Of a DNA stretch of 64,000 bases, positions 9,550 through 17,734 are shown piece after piece. The DNA comes from Verrucomicrobiota bacterium (GTDB taxonomy: Bacteria; Verrucomicrobiota; Verrucomicrobiia; Limisphaerales; UBA1319), in the NCBI GenBank assembly GCA_022709905.1, contig JAKLHY010000001.1:203463-267462 (forward strand). Reading direction: 5' to 3'. The stretch's first letter is position 1. Each line of letters starts with the position of its first letter. The notes under the pieces were generated by a model. It did not search any database. It worked only from the letters and a program-made list of their open reading frames with translations, and was not told the DNA's origin. The position numbers were made by a program, and so were the translations under genes.

Positions 9550-10574
9550 GGCTTGGGATTTGCCTCGGTTCGACGCAGTTCCTCGAGCAACCGGAAGACT
9601 TCGTCAAAGATATCGGGGGGCACGAGGGACCCGCGAATGCGGGGATGCCATTCTTCAAGGGTCTTACGCCAGATTTCCTCGGTCTCCGCATTGACCTCCT
9701 GGACCTTGAGGCCCTTGGTTTTCATGGTTTCAATGGCGCGTTCGCCTTCGGCGCGTCCATGTTCCTTGTTTTGGCGTCCGGCTTCCTCGGCGGCCTCCCG
9801 CATGGCTTGTTGCGTTGCCGCGGGCAGAGTATCCCAGGTCGCCTTTCGGATCACCAAGGCCCCGACCAACGGCACCCACTTCAGATCGAGCATGTTTGGG
9901 GTCCGGGTGTAGATCTGGCCTGCCAGCGCCACAATGGGAGGCAGTGGCGCGGCGTTGATCATCCCGGTGTCCAACATCGGCACGATGTCCGAGGTTTGCA
10001 GCGGGACCGGCTGGAAACGCGCGGCTTTCCACAGGTCAACCACTTTCGGATCTCCCGCCCAGGTAAACAGCTTCATCCTCCTGAAATCGTCTGGAAGGAT
10101 GGCGGGTTCCTTCGAAAAGAATCGGACCCATCCGGCGTCCGACCAGTAAAGCACCACGAATCCTTTTTCCTCCAGTTTCTTGGAGAGTTTGGGCTGGAGT
10201 TTCTTGCTGACATACTCCAGCTCGTCCAACGAACGAAATACCATGGGCATGAGCTGCAATCCGGTGACCGTCGGCTCGATGTCTGCCAAACCCACCGCGG
10301 TGAGCAAGCCCGCGTCCAGGCCGCCGAGTTTCATCTGGCTGACCATATTGCCTTCGCCTCCGAGCTTGCCGCCAGCGTAGATCCGAAGATTGACTCCACC
10401 CTCGGGGGCTTTTCGCCATTTGTCCCGCATTTCGAGCAGGGACTTATGATAACTGGTGCCGTCAGGAACCAGGGTGCCCAGGCTGATATTTTTGGCGGCC
10501 TGGGCGGAAAGAGCCACACCACACAGCAGAAGAGCAAGGCCCCGAAGGCCTGAAAGGTAAAACATGTTTCGCAT
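9546..10574 (-). CDS. dctP: TRAP transporter substrate-binding protein (DctP family)
   Basis: 342 residues with a Sec signal peptide (GLALLLCGVALSAQA) followed by ISLGTLVPDGTSYHKSLLEM, the start of a periplasmic DctP-type binding protein. Typical later stretches are present, including a VRFFSKEPAI strand and WVPLVGALVIRKATWDTLP. It would capture a small organic anion in the periplasm and deliver it to the DctQM permease. It lies between tatT (11 bases upstream) and dctQM (4-base overlap), a single minus-strand operon. The ligand cannot be predicted from sequence alone. Confidence 0.9.
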   Translation of the reverse strand: MRNMFYLSGLRGLALLLCGVALSAQAAKNISLGTLVPDGTSYHKSLLEMRDKWRKAPEGGVNLRIYAGGKLGGEGNMVSQMKLGGLDAGLLTAVGLADIEPTVTGLQLMPMVFRSLDELEYVSKKLQPKLSKKLEEKGFVVLYWSDAGWVRFFSKEPAILPDDFRRMKLFTWAGDPKVVDLWKAARFQPVPLQTSDIVPMLDTGMINAAPLPPIVALAGQIYTRTPNMLDLKWVPLVGALVIRKATWDTLPAATQQAMREAAEEAGRQNKEHGRAEGERAIETMKTKGLKVQEVNAETEEIWRKTLEEWHPRIRGSLVPPDIFDEVFRLLEELRRTEANPKP

Positions 10575-10585
10575 AGCTCGGCAAT

Positions 10586-11530
10586 CTAAGGTTTCACAGG
10601 TTCGAAGAACAACTCATCGGTGCGCGAGAGCAGCCATTTCGCGCGCCGTTGCATGATCAGGTTGGCCAGACGAAAATCCGGATAGGCGTCCGAATCGATG
10701 GCCAGCGCCCGCTCCAGGAGGGCCTGAAACTCCGCTTTGTCTTGCCGGGGCACGCTGACCGATTCGGCCAGATTCACGAGCGGTCCGGCCAGGCGCCCCT
10801 TGGCCAAGGCCATGGCTTGGTCGAAATGTTGGCGCGCCCGGCTTTCACCGTCGCTCGCGCTTGCGGCACGAGCCATTTCAAAGGGGATGAGAAAACTGTG
10901 GATCGCTCCGTGGTCAAAGTCCGGATTCAACGCCAGCGCGCGATCGATCAGCGCCTCGATCACCGGTTGATCGCCAATCAATTCGGGCTGGTCCTTCGAA
11001 AGAGAAATCGCCGAGCCCCACGCCGCCGCCGTCCAATATAACAACGGCACATCGTTGATCTTTGCCCGTTGCACGGTCTTCCGGGGATTCTGACTCAATC
11101 CCGACGCAAAACCGGCGTGCCGGATCTCCAGACCGCGCAAGGCATAATCGCGGGCCCGGAGATATAGGTTCCTGGCCCGAGCTCTCTGGGCTTCCGCCGC
11201 GGCTGAATCACTGTCTTCGAGTTCGTCGGCTTCCTGTTGGACAAAGGCGAAGGCGTATTGGGTGAAACCCGAGGCGGTGGCGAACAAGAGCTTCTCATGT
11301 CGCGGGCTTTCAGCGAGAAGACTCTCCATCAGTTTGAGACTGAAGGGCAGGGCGTCCTTGACCAGTTCAGGATCGTTATCGCTCGTGAAGGTGGTGCCGC
11401 CCCCGGCTAGCGCGTTGCCGATTTGACGCACGGCCATCTTCTTGAACGAACAACCCGCGCCCAGACTTGCCAGCAAAAGCCCGCAGACCCCCCAACACAA
11501 CCAACGGTTGATCGATGGTCTCACAGTCAT
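10586..11530 (-). CDS. tatT: TRAP-associated TPR lipoprotein, TatT family
   Basis: A lipobox LGAGC sits 23-27 residues after the ATG at 11530, which gives a normal lipoprotein signal (MTVRPSINRWLCWGVCGLLL). In-frame upstream starts at 11560 and 11653 would place it abnormally far in. The mature part is alpha-helical with repeated degenerate TPR-like helices and the stretch AKINDVPLLYWTAAAWGSAI, typical of the TatT family known from Treponema pallidum Tp0956. There TatT forms a trimer that pairs with the DctP-type protein in TPR-protein-associated TRAP (TPAT) transporters. Linkage to dctP and dctQM supports the same role here, possibly for a hydrophobic ligand. Confidence 0.8.
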   Translation of the reverse strand: MTVRPSINRWLCWGVCGLLLASLGAGCSFKKMAVRQIGNALAGGGTTFTSDNDPELVKDALPFSLKLMESLLAESPRHEKLLFATASGFTQYAFAFVQQEADELEDSDSAAAEAQRARARNLYLRARDYALRGLEIRHAGFASGLSQNPRKTVQRAKINDVPLLYWTAAAWGSAISLSKDQPELIGDQPVIEALIDRALALNPDFDHGAIHSFLIPFEMARAASASDGESRARQHFDQAMALAKGRLAGPLVNLAESVSVPRQDKAEFQALLERALAIDSDAYPDFRLANLIMQRRAKWLLSRTDELFFEPVKP

Positions 11531-11819
11531 TTGACGAGGCTGCATCTGTCGATTCTTCATCTGTTTTAGCGCGCGAGCCCAATCAGGCCCTCCCGCCGGA
11601 GATCGATCCTCCGGAACCCTCACGCGGTTTCCGGTGAGTGCTCCCCCTGTCATCCCAGCGGGCCAAACCGAGCACCGGCCATCTTGACCGGTTCGGGGAC
11701 AGGATTCAATTCTCTTTCTTTCATGATTGAATTGTCGATTTGCTTTGTCCGGCCACCTGGGTTAAAAATGCATCCCACCGATCAACGATCACATAAAAAA
11801 CAGCGAACGCATCCCGGCC

Positions 11820-13019
11820 ATGAAAAACCGACTTCGTCATCGAGCCTGCCTTAAAACCTGGCATGCCGCTCTGTGCTGGATCACCGCGATGAAGTGGGCT
11901 CTTCTCCTGAGTTGCCTCCCCGTCGGAGAAACGATCTCCGCGGGTGCGATTGAACCTGCCCGTCCACCTATGAAACCAACGATTGAGCGTGTTCTGTTCG
12001 GGAAAACGACCGACGGGACCGAGGTCCATCTCTTTACCTTGCGCAATTCCAACGGCGCCATAGCCAAGATCATGACGTATGGCGCGATTGTGACCGAGTT
12101 GCACGTGGCCGACCGCCATGGCCGATCCACGAATGTCGTGCTCGGCGCCGACACCTTCGAGGCCTATCAAAAAGGTTTCCCGGCCTCGGCGGCTGTGATC
12201 GGGCGATTCGCCAACCGCATTGCCCGAGCCCGCTTTACCCTGGATGGCGTGGAATACCTATTGGCCGCGAATAACGGCCCCAACCACATCCATGGTGGAC
12301 GAAGCGGGTTTGCTCAGAAGGTTTGGAATGGCGAGGCATTGCCATTGCAGGCCCGCGAGGCCGCCATCCGCCTGACCTGCTTCAGTCCGGATGGCGAGGA
12401 AGGTTATCCGGGCAACCTCCGGGCCTCCGTCACTTATACTTTGACCGATGAGCAGGAACTGCGCCTCGATTACGAGGCCACCACCGACAAACCCACCGTG
12501 GTGAACCTGACTAACCACGCCTATTTCAACCTCGCCGGCAGCGGAGATCCGTTGGATCATATTCTCTGGCTGGATGCCGATCGATACACGCCCTCCGACG
12601 ACCAACTCATTCCCACGGGCGAAATCGCCAGCGTTAAAGACACGCCTTTGGATTTCACCCAGCCGACCGCGATTGGCGCCCGGATTGAACGTCTGAAGCC
12701 CCGGCCCGGTGGTTATGACCACAACTACGTGTTGAATCGCACCGGCACTGGCCTCGTCCTGTTTGCGCGTGTCACCGATCCCAAAAGCGGTCGTATCCTC
12801 GAAGCCTTGACCACCGAGCCGGGGGTGCAACTCTATACCGGCAATCACCTGCAGCCCTTCACCGGAGCCGGCGGGGCTGCCTATGGCCGGCAGGGCGGTT
12901 TTTGCCTCGAAACCCAGCACTACCCGGATTCGCCCAACAAACCGCAGTTTCCGTCCGTGGTGCTGCGAGCGGGGCAACCCTTTAAGAGCACCACGGTATT
13001 CAAGTTCTCCGCCAAATAG
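11820..13019 (+). CDS. galM: Aldose 1-epimerase (GalM), exported form
   Basis: 399 residues. Galactose mutarotase interconverts alpha and beta anomers of aldohexoses. Family motifs are present: IGRFANRIA (Arg133), NHIHGG, TNHAYFNLAG (His233, the likely acid) and FCLETQHYPDSPN (Glu364, the likely base). The N-terminus carries about 45 extra residues; an internal ATG (residue 24, MKWALLLSCLPVGETISAGA) gives a plausible signal peptide, so the enzyme may be periplasmic and the true start may be base 11889. The next gene on the same strand starts 17 bases after the stop, suggesting one transcript. Confidence 0.9.
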   Translation: MKNRLRHRACLKTWHAALCWITAMKWALLLSCLPVGETISAGAIEPARPPMKPTIERVLFGKTTDGTEVHLFTLRNSNGAIAKIMTYGAIVTELHVADRHGRSTNVVLGADTFEAYQKGFPASAAVIGRFANRIARARFTLDGVEYLLAANNGPNHIHGGRSGFAQKVWNGEALPLQAREAAIRLTCFSPDGEEGYPGNLRASVTYTLTDEQELRLDYEATTDKPTVVNLTNHAYFNLAGSGDPLDHILWLDADRYTPSDDQLIPTGEIASVKDTPLDFTQPTAIGARIERLKPRPGGYDHNYVLNRTGTGLVLFARVTDPKSGRILEALTTEPGVQLYTGNHLQPFTGAGGAAYGRQGGFCLETQHYPDSPNKPQFPSVVLRAGQPFKSTTVFKFSAK

Positions 13020-13036
13020 TTGTCTTGGGACTTCCC

Positions 13037-14740
13037 ATGAAGCTAGTCCTCGGATTGCAGGCGCTCGCGGCCTTCGGTCTGGTTTGGAGCTCGTGCCTGT
13101 GGCCCTTGATCGCCGCCGTTCCCGCGGCGACTTCGCCTCCGGAGGCCTTCCCGTGCCTGCCCTTGATGCGGGACCAGGAATCGGCCCAGCACGGATTGTC
13201 GCCCACCGAGGACCTCTTCCATCGAGCCGAACAAAACGGACGCCAGGCGGCTGAAGCGTTCCATCGATGCCGCCGTTATGTGGACGGTTGGTTGTCCCAC
13301 GCCGATCCCGTTACCGGCCTGATCCCTAGGAATCTGACCAACAGCCGAGATTATTGGAACGGACGCGACGCCGGAGCGGACAACTATGCCTTCATGGTGC
13401 TTACCGCCGCGCTCACGGATCCACCCCTGTTGGAAGGCCGGATGCTGGCCATGCTGCGAACCGAACAGCGCCTGACCGCGCGGCTTGATCGATTGTGTGA
13501 TGATTATTCCTTCTCGAAAAAGAACTGGCGGCGCCAGCCGTTCGACCTCGAAGCCACCCTCTTCGATAGCGCGGAATACGCGAAAGACGGATTAGTTCCC
13601 GTAACTGAATGGCTGGGGCCAAGTCCCTGGTCTCAACGTTTGATCGGACTGGTGGAGGACATCTGGAAAAACGCAAAGGTGGAAACGCCCTTTGGCCGGA
13701 TTCCCACACGGAACATCGAAGTCAATGGCGATCTGCTCCAGTGTTGCTCCCGGCTCGACGGGATCACCGGCCATCGACGATTCCTCGATTGGGGCATACG
13801 ACTCGGCGATTATTATCTTCTCGGAACCAACCACCCCACCCGCGACCTGAACGAATTGCGTCTCCGTGATCACGGCGGCGAGATCGTCAATGGTTTGACC
13901 GAGCTTTATGTCGTCCTAAAACATCACCAGCCCGCAAAAGCCGCTGCCTATCGCGAGCCGTTGCACGCCATTTTCAACCGTATTCTCGAAGCCGGACGCA
14001 ATGACCACGGTATGCTCTACGATTCGTTTAATCCCCAGACCGGGGCGCATTCCCAGGGCGTCTGTGATACCTGGGGTTACATTTGCGACGGTTTTTACAC
14101 GCTCCATCTGGTGGACCGAGTTACGGCTTATCGAGAGGCGGTTCTGAAAGCCATGCGCCACCTGGAAAGCCATTATTCCGGCTATGCCTGGGAGGGAGCC
14201 AGCGCCGATGGCTACGCCGATTCCATCGAGAGCGCCTTGAACCTGTTCAACCGGGAACCCGTCGAGTCGGTCGCCCGCTGGCTCGATAGCCAGATCGCCA
14301 TCATGTGGCAAAAACAGCAGTCCGATGGGATTATCGAAGGCTGGCATGGCGACGGCAATTTCGCCAGGACGTCTCTGATGTATGCCTTGTGGAAAACCCA
14401 GGGCGTCCGAGCGGTTCCTTGGCGGGAGGACGTCCGGCTCGGCAGCGTCCAGCACAATCACAGGCTCTTTATCAGCCTCACCGCCGACAAGCCTTGGGCT
14501 GGCACATTGGTTTTCGATCGCCCCCGCCATCGGGAATACCTGCGCTTGCCCCTGGATTATCCCCGCATCAACCAGTTTCCAGAATGGTTCGTCCTCGAGT
14601 CCGGGGATCGATGCACCATCGAGGATGCGGAAACCGGAACAAAGCGGCCTGTCTCGGCCCGCGAGTTGCGTCGAGGCTGGAAATGCTCCGTGTCCGGGCT
14701 CCAGGAAAAACGCTGGGTGATCGAGATAGCGCTGCGGTGA
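13037..14740 (+). CDS. Exported alpha-helical (six-hairpin-like) protein, possible glycoside hydrolase
   Basis: 567 residues from the ATG at 13037; a TTG at 13025 is less likely. A signal peptide spans about residues 1-32. The rest is rich in aromatic residues and helices, with stretches such as RDYWNGRDAGADNYAFMVLT, NGDLLQCCSRLDGITGHRRF, GVCDTWGYICDGFYTLHLVD and WEGASADGYADSIESALNLF. These recall (alpha/alpha)6-barrel glycosidases and related proteins common in Planctomycetes and Verrucomicrobiota. I cannot name a family or catalytic residues with confidence. A C-terminal beta-rich part (about residues 470-567) resembles a barrel-trailing sandwich. Position next to galM supports a role in sugar metabolism. 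Confidence 0.75.
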   Translation: MKLVLGLQALAAFGLVWSSCLWPLIAAVPAATSPPEAFPCLPLMRDQESAQHGLSPTEDLFHRAEQNGRQAAEAFHRCRRYVDGWLSHADPVTGLIPRNLTNSRDYWNGRDAGADNYAFMVLTAALTDPPLLEGRMLAMLRTEQRLTARLDRLCDDYSFSKKNWRRQPFDLEATLFDSAEYAKDGLVPVTEWLGPSPWSQRLIGLVEDIWKNAKVETPFGRIPTRNIEVNGDLLQCCSRLDGITGHRRFLDWGIRLGDYYLLGTNHPTRDLNELRLRDHGGEIVNGLTELYVVLKHHQPAKAAAYREPLHAIFNRILEAGRNDHGMLYDSFNPQTGAHSQGVCDTWGYICDGFYTLHLVDRVTAYREAVLKAMRHLESHYSGYAWEGASADGYADSIESALNLFNREPVESVARWLDSQIAIMWQKQQSDGIIEGWHGDGNFARTSLMYALWKTQGVRAVPWREDVRLGSVQHNHRLFISLTADKPWAGTLVFDRPRHREYLRLPLDYPRINQFPEWFVLESGDRCTIEDAETGTKRPVSARELRRGWKCSVSGLQEKRWVIEIALR

Positions 14741-14833
14741 CACTTCGGGAACGAATCGGAGCGGCGGGTATGGGAGGAGCCCTTACCCGCAGCCAACGGC
14801 CGTTTCAACTTGTGCACAGGCGCTGCGGCTGAT

Positions 14834-14860
14834 CTTTCGGACACAGCCGTGTTCCGAAGG
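14834..14860. terminator. Possible hairpin terminator between convergent genes
   Basis: The imperfect inverted repeat TTCGGACAC (14836-14844) / GTGTTCCGAA (14849-14858), with a four-base loop, lies between two convergent genes. There is no clear T run on either strand, so termination activity is uncertain. A weaker GCGGGTA/TACCCGC pair lies just upstream, around 14766-14792. Confidence 0.35.
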
Positions 14861-14897
14861 GTCGCTGGAGTGAAAGCGCCTGCAGGCGCCGATCGGT

Positions 14898-15488
14898 TCA
14901 GATCGCCAATTCTCGGGGCACTCGGGTCAGAGGCGGGGTGATGGGAGCGTCGGATCCGGGTTGGAGCAGGGGGAAATCAACAGCCGTGCGCACCACGTTG
15001 TTGAAGTAGTCCATGAAGATATTGAAGGCAATGTTGGCAACAATTTCCGGGATCTCCTTGTCACTGAATCCCACCTGACGCAAGGGCTGAAAATCCGCAT
15101 CGCTAATATCCCCGCGCTGAAGAGCCACCGCCCGGGCAAACCTGAGCAGAGCGGCATTCTTGGGATCGGACGACGTCGCTTTTCGCGCCTGTTGAATTTC
15201 GTCGTCGCTCAAACCGGCTTCTTTCGCCGCACCGTAGTGGGCTGACAGGCCATATTTCGATCCGTTGATCTCAGCAACTGTCAGGGCGATGATCACCCGT
15301 TGCTGCCGTGAAAGCCGTCCACCCGCCAGCGCGTTTTCATAAGCTAGAAAGGCCTTCAGTGCGGTGGTTGAATTGGCCAGCAAATGAAAAAAATTACAGT
15401 CACGCGCAAGGGACGGTTGCGCCGCATCCCGCTGCACGGGCGACTCGGATTCATCAAGGGGAATGGCGACAGGCGGGAGTCGTTCCAT
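14898..15488 (-). CDS. AhpD/carboxymuconolactone decarboxylase-fold protein lacking both active-site cysteines
   Basis: 196 residues of the all-helical AhpD-like fold. In peroxidase-active relatives the core is E-x-N-G-C-x-Y-C-x-x-A-H. Here it reads EINGSKYGLSAHYG (from residue 73), so Cys is replaced by Ser77 and Gly80 while Glu73 and His84 remain. Thiol peroxidase chemistry through a CxxC is therefore not possible. The protein may bind a small ligand, act on another substrate, or be a sensor partner. It lies downstream of the sigma-54 activator on the same strand. A paired operator identical in layout to the one before the hydrogenase operon lies 148-174 bases upstream of its ATG, suggesting co-regulation with the hydrogenase. 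Confidence 0.8.
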   Translation of the reverse strand: MERLPPVAIPLDESESPVQRDAAQPSLARDCNFFHLLANSTTALKAFLAYENALAGGRLSRQQRVIIALTVAEINGSKYGLSAHYGAAKEAGLSDDEIQQARKATSSDPKNAALLRFARAVALQRGDISDADFQPLRQVGFSDKEIPEIVANIAFNIFMDYFNNVVRTAVDFPLLQPGSDAPITPPLTRVPRELAI

Positions 15489-15504
15489 AAGCGTGCAAAA
15501 TCAG

Positions 15505-15518
15505 GCTGTGTTCACAGC
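15505..15518. promoter_or_regulatory. Short inverted repeat in the leader of the AhpD-like gene
   Basis: GCTGTG (15505-15510) and CACAGC (15513-15518) are perfect inverted arms around two bases, 17-30 bases upstream of the ATG at 15488. It could be a binding site or a small mRNA structure. Confidence 0.35.
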
Positions 15519-15545
15519 AGTCATGGGTTTAGGTGTGGAGTTCAG

Positions 15546-15563
15546 GCAACAGATTAGATGCCA
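15546..15563 (-). promoter_or_regulatory. Possible sigma-54-like promoter of the AhpD-like gene (non-standard spacing)
   Basis: The minus strand reads TGGCATC, seven bases, then TTGC. Both boxes resemble the -24 and -12 elements, but the spacing is three bases longer than the standard TGGCACG-N4-TTGC. An alternative -12 box (CTGT) in correct register is weaker. The position, 58-75 bases before the ATG and 73-116 bases downstream of the operator pair, is sensible. I rate it as possible only. Confidence 0.3.
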
Positions 15564-15635
15564 GACCCGTGATAACAGGAGAAATGCCTCATCACCAGAC
15601 ACAAACGCAGATCGAACCCCATAACCGCTCGTCTG

Positions 15636-15662
15636 CGAAATCTCGTAAATAACGAAATCTCG
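15636..15662. promoter_or_regulatory. Tandem operator pair upstream of the AhpD-like gene
   Basis: Two identical 10-mers CGAAATCTCG occur at 15636-15645 and 15653-15662, starts 17 bp apart with TAAATAA between. The same layout (10-mer, seven bases ending ATAA, 10-mer) occurs at 17490-17516 before the hydrogenase operon. This points to a shared activator-binding site, most simply for the sigma-54 activator encoded between them. Confidence 0.65.
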
Positions 15663-15694
15663 TAACTGAATAGCGTCGAGAATGGGGATCAACA

Positions 15695-17326
15695 TCAGTC
15701 CGGTTTCTTGAGGTTTAGCTTTTTAATGCGGGAGATCAGCGTCGTCGGTTTAACCCCGAGCAATTCAGCCGCTCCGCCTTCGCCGTGGATCTTCCAGGCC
15801 GATTTTGTCAGGGCCGCGAGGGTGTTTCTGACTTCCAACTGGCGCAGTTCCACGTCGGTTAGAATCACTGACGCATCCGATTGCGGGCCCGAGACCGCGT
15901 CGGTGTTGATCCTGCCCGACGCCAGGTCGTTGAGAGGGACATCGAACTGCAGCGAAGCGTTTTGGGCCAGAATCAGGGCGCGCTCGACAGCGTTTTGCAG
16001 CTCACGCACATTTCCGGGCCAGTCGTAACTCTGAAGAAGCCGGGCGTGGGCCTCGGTAAAACGCGGCAATGGCAGCCTCAGACGTTGCGCCGCCTGCTCC
16101 AGGAAATGGGCCGTTAGAGAAGGGATGTCGTCCTTGCGATCGCGCAACGGGGGCACCTCGAGCGGGAATACGTTCAGTCGATAATAGAGATCCTGCCGAA
16201 ATCGGCCTTCCTCGACCTCTTTCTTGAGATCGCGATTCGTGGCAGCCACAATCCTGACATCGACTTTGCGTGTTCGCTCTTCACCCACTCTCTCATATTG
16301 TCTTTCCTGAAGGACACGCAGAAACTTGCTCTGCAATTCCAACGGGATCTCTCCGACCTCGTCCAGAAACAATGTCCCTCCGTTAGCCGCCTCAAACCGA
16401 CCCGAGCGATCCTTGATCGCCCCGGTAAAGGCTCCTTTCACGTGACCGAAAAACTCACTCTCATAAAGCTCGCGTGGAACCGAAGCGCAGTTGACACGGA
16501 TCAGCGGATGATCCCGCCGTCGGCTCCGCCGATGTATCTCCCGTGCCACCAACTCCTTTCCTGTTCCCGATTCTCCCAGGATCAGAACCGTCGCGTCCGT
16601 CGGTGCTACCATTTCCAACTGACGCATCAATTTCTGCATTAAAACATTATGACCGATAATATCCCCGAACGCCTTGGCCTCCCGAAGCTCTTCCTCCAGG
16701 TATACGTTCTCAATTTCCACCTGAGCCCGCAGCCGTTCGATCTCCTCGTACGCCTGCGCATTGGTCAACGCGACCGCGATGTGATCTGCGAAAATTCGCA
16801 GCCAATCCCGCCCGGCATCAGGCGTGGGAATGCCAGTGAAGACCGCTAAAACACCGAGAATCTTGTCTTTGCAGCGGATCGGTTGGGCGTTGAAACCTCG
16901 GATGTTCTCCTGCGCAGCCCAGGGATATCGCTGTGCCCAGCTTGGATCCTCCGCCAGATCCCGCACAACCACCGCCTCCCCCGTCGAACCCACTTGCCCA
17001 ATCTTTCCGACTCCCAAGGGTATCCGCTGATACTCATCATGGATGCTTGTCCAGTCCGGCGTTCGATCGGTCCGACGGCTCCCCGCGCTTGCGACCAAAT
17101 GCAGACAGGAACTCCGATTCTGACATCGTCCCAACATGTTGCATGACGAGCAGACATCGCCCTCGTCCACCAACCAGATCCTCGCCGCCGCCACATGAGG
17201 ACGCTCCGCCAGCAGCGTTACCATGCGCTTCAAAAGTTGATCTACCGCCCGGATCTGTGCCAACTCCAGCAAATGATCCGTAAACGACTCAAATTCTGGT
17301 TTGTAATCCGCAGCCAGAAACATCAC
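15695..17326 (-). CDS. Sigma-54-dependent transcriptional activator with cysteine-bearing GAF domain (FhlA/NorR-like)
   Basis: 543 residues. Residues about 15-190 form a GAF sensor domain; residues 192-220 are a coiled linker. Residues about 221-455 form the AAA+ domain, with Walker A GESGTGKE (251-258), the sigma-54-contacting loop GAFTGA (298-303) and Walker [11 protein letters not shown] (317-326). The C-terminus carries a Fis-type helix-turn-helix ([19 protein letters not shown]). The GAF domain contains C59-x2-C62-x5-C68-x5-C74, a plausible metal or Fe-S ligand set or thiol switch. It is transcribed divergently from the Ech hydrogenase operon and upstream of the AhpD-like gene, and paired operators flank both. 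By analogy with FhlA it most likely activates the hydrogenase; the signal is unknown. Confidence 0.9.
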   Translation of the reverse strand: MMFLAADYKPEFESFTDHLLELAQIRAVDQLLKRMVTLLAERPHVAAARIWLVDEGDVCSSCNMLGRCQNRSSCLHLVASAGSRRTDRTPDWTSIHDEYQRIPLGVGKIGQVGSTGEAVVVRDLAEDPSWAQRYPWAAQENIRGFNAQPIRCKDKILGVLAVFTGIPTPDAGRDWLRIFADHIAVALTNAQAYEEIERLRAQVEIENVYLEEELREAKAFGDIIGHNVLMQKLMRQLEMVAPTDATVLILGESGTGKELVAREIHRRSRRRDHPLIRVNCASVPRELYESEFFGHVKGAFTGAIKDRSGRFEAANGGTLFLDEVGEIPLELQSKFLRVLQERQYERVGEERTRKVDVRIVAATNRDLKKEVEEGRFRQDLYYRLNVFPLEVPPLRDRKDDIPSLTAHFLEQAAQRLRLPLPRFTEAHARLLQSYDWPGNVRELQNAVERALILAQNASLQFDVPLNDLASGRINTDAVSGPQSDASVILTDVELRQLEVRNTLAALTKSAWKIHGEGGAAELLGVKPTTLISRIKKLNLKKPD

Positions 17327-17428
17327 GCACTTCTAGCCTAAGACCGCCCGCAACGCAAGAAACGGACCCTTATCCGGACCAGTTATTTCTTAACTGCCTC
17401 ATTATGATATAATTAAGAATAACAAAAT

Positions 17429-17438
17429 CGAAATCCCG
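17429..17438. promoter_or_regulatory. Single operator-like 10-mer
   Basis: CGAAATCCCG differs by one base from the CGAAATCTCG operator unit and lies 52 bases upstream of the paired site at 17490-17516 (60 bases start to start), nearer the regulator gene. It has no partner at the 17-bp spacing. It could take part in autoregulation. Confidence 0.35.
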
Positions 17439-17489
17439 TCTCCGGTCCCCTCGGTTCAGTTCTTCCCGCCATCGGCTATTCTTACCCGC

Positions 17490-17516
17490 CGAAAATTCGC
17501 ACATAACGAAAGCTCG
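17490..17516. promoter_or_regulatory. Tandem operator pair (upstream activating sequence) of the hydrogenase operon
   Basis: CGAAAATTCG (17490-17499) and CGAAAGCTCG (17507-17516) have starts 17 bp apart with CACATAA between, the same layout as 15636-15662. The pair lies 69-95 bases upstream of the -24 box of the sigma-54 promoter, a normal distance for an enhancer bound by a sigma-54 activator. Confidence 0.7.
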
Positions 17517-17584
17517 TCTTGCAATAAGAACGTCTGAATTCTGTAAATTATTGTTGAACAATATAATACGAAAACAGCCTTTCC

Positions 17585-17599
17585 TGGCACGCCCCCTGC
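17585..17599 (+). promoter_or_regulatory. Sigma-54 (-24/-12) promoter of the hydrogenase operon
   Basis: TGGCACG (17585-17591), four bases, then CTGC (17596-17599) matches TGGCACG-N4-TTGC at every fixed position but one. Transcription would start near base 17611 and leave a leader of about 124 bases before the first gene. The rest of the 17327-17734 intergenic region is AT-rich near 17400-17425 and shows no other gene. Confidence 0.8.
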
Positions 17600-17734
17600 G
17601 TTAGGTCACCTTGCGATGACATCTTTGGTTTCAAACGCGCCAAGCGCGGACCGAGCGGCGGCCGGAGAAATCGGCCGTCCCGGATAGGTGTCTTTGGATT
17701 TTTCGACTGAGGTTCAGATTTTTCCCCAATTGCA

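Noticed and set aside
15501..15695. 64-codon minus-strand frame whose ATG overlaps the stop of the sigma-54 activator
   Set aside because: It covers the operator pair and the promoter region of the AhpD-like gene, its composition is not protein-like, and no motif is seen. The overlap is probably chance.
17370..17561. 63-codon minus-strand frame in the hydrogenase promoter region
   Set aside because: It lies across the operators in AT-rich intergenic DNA and shows no protein features.
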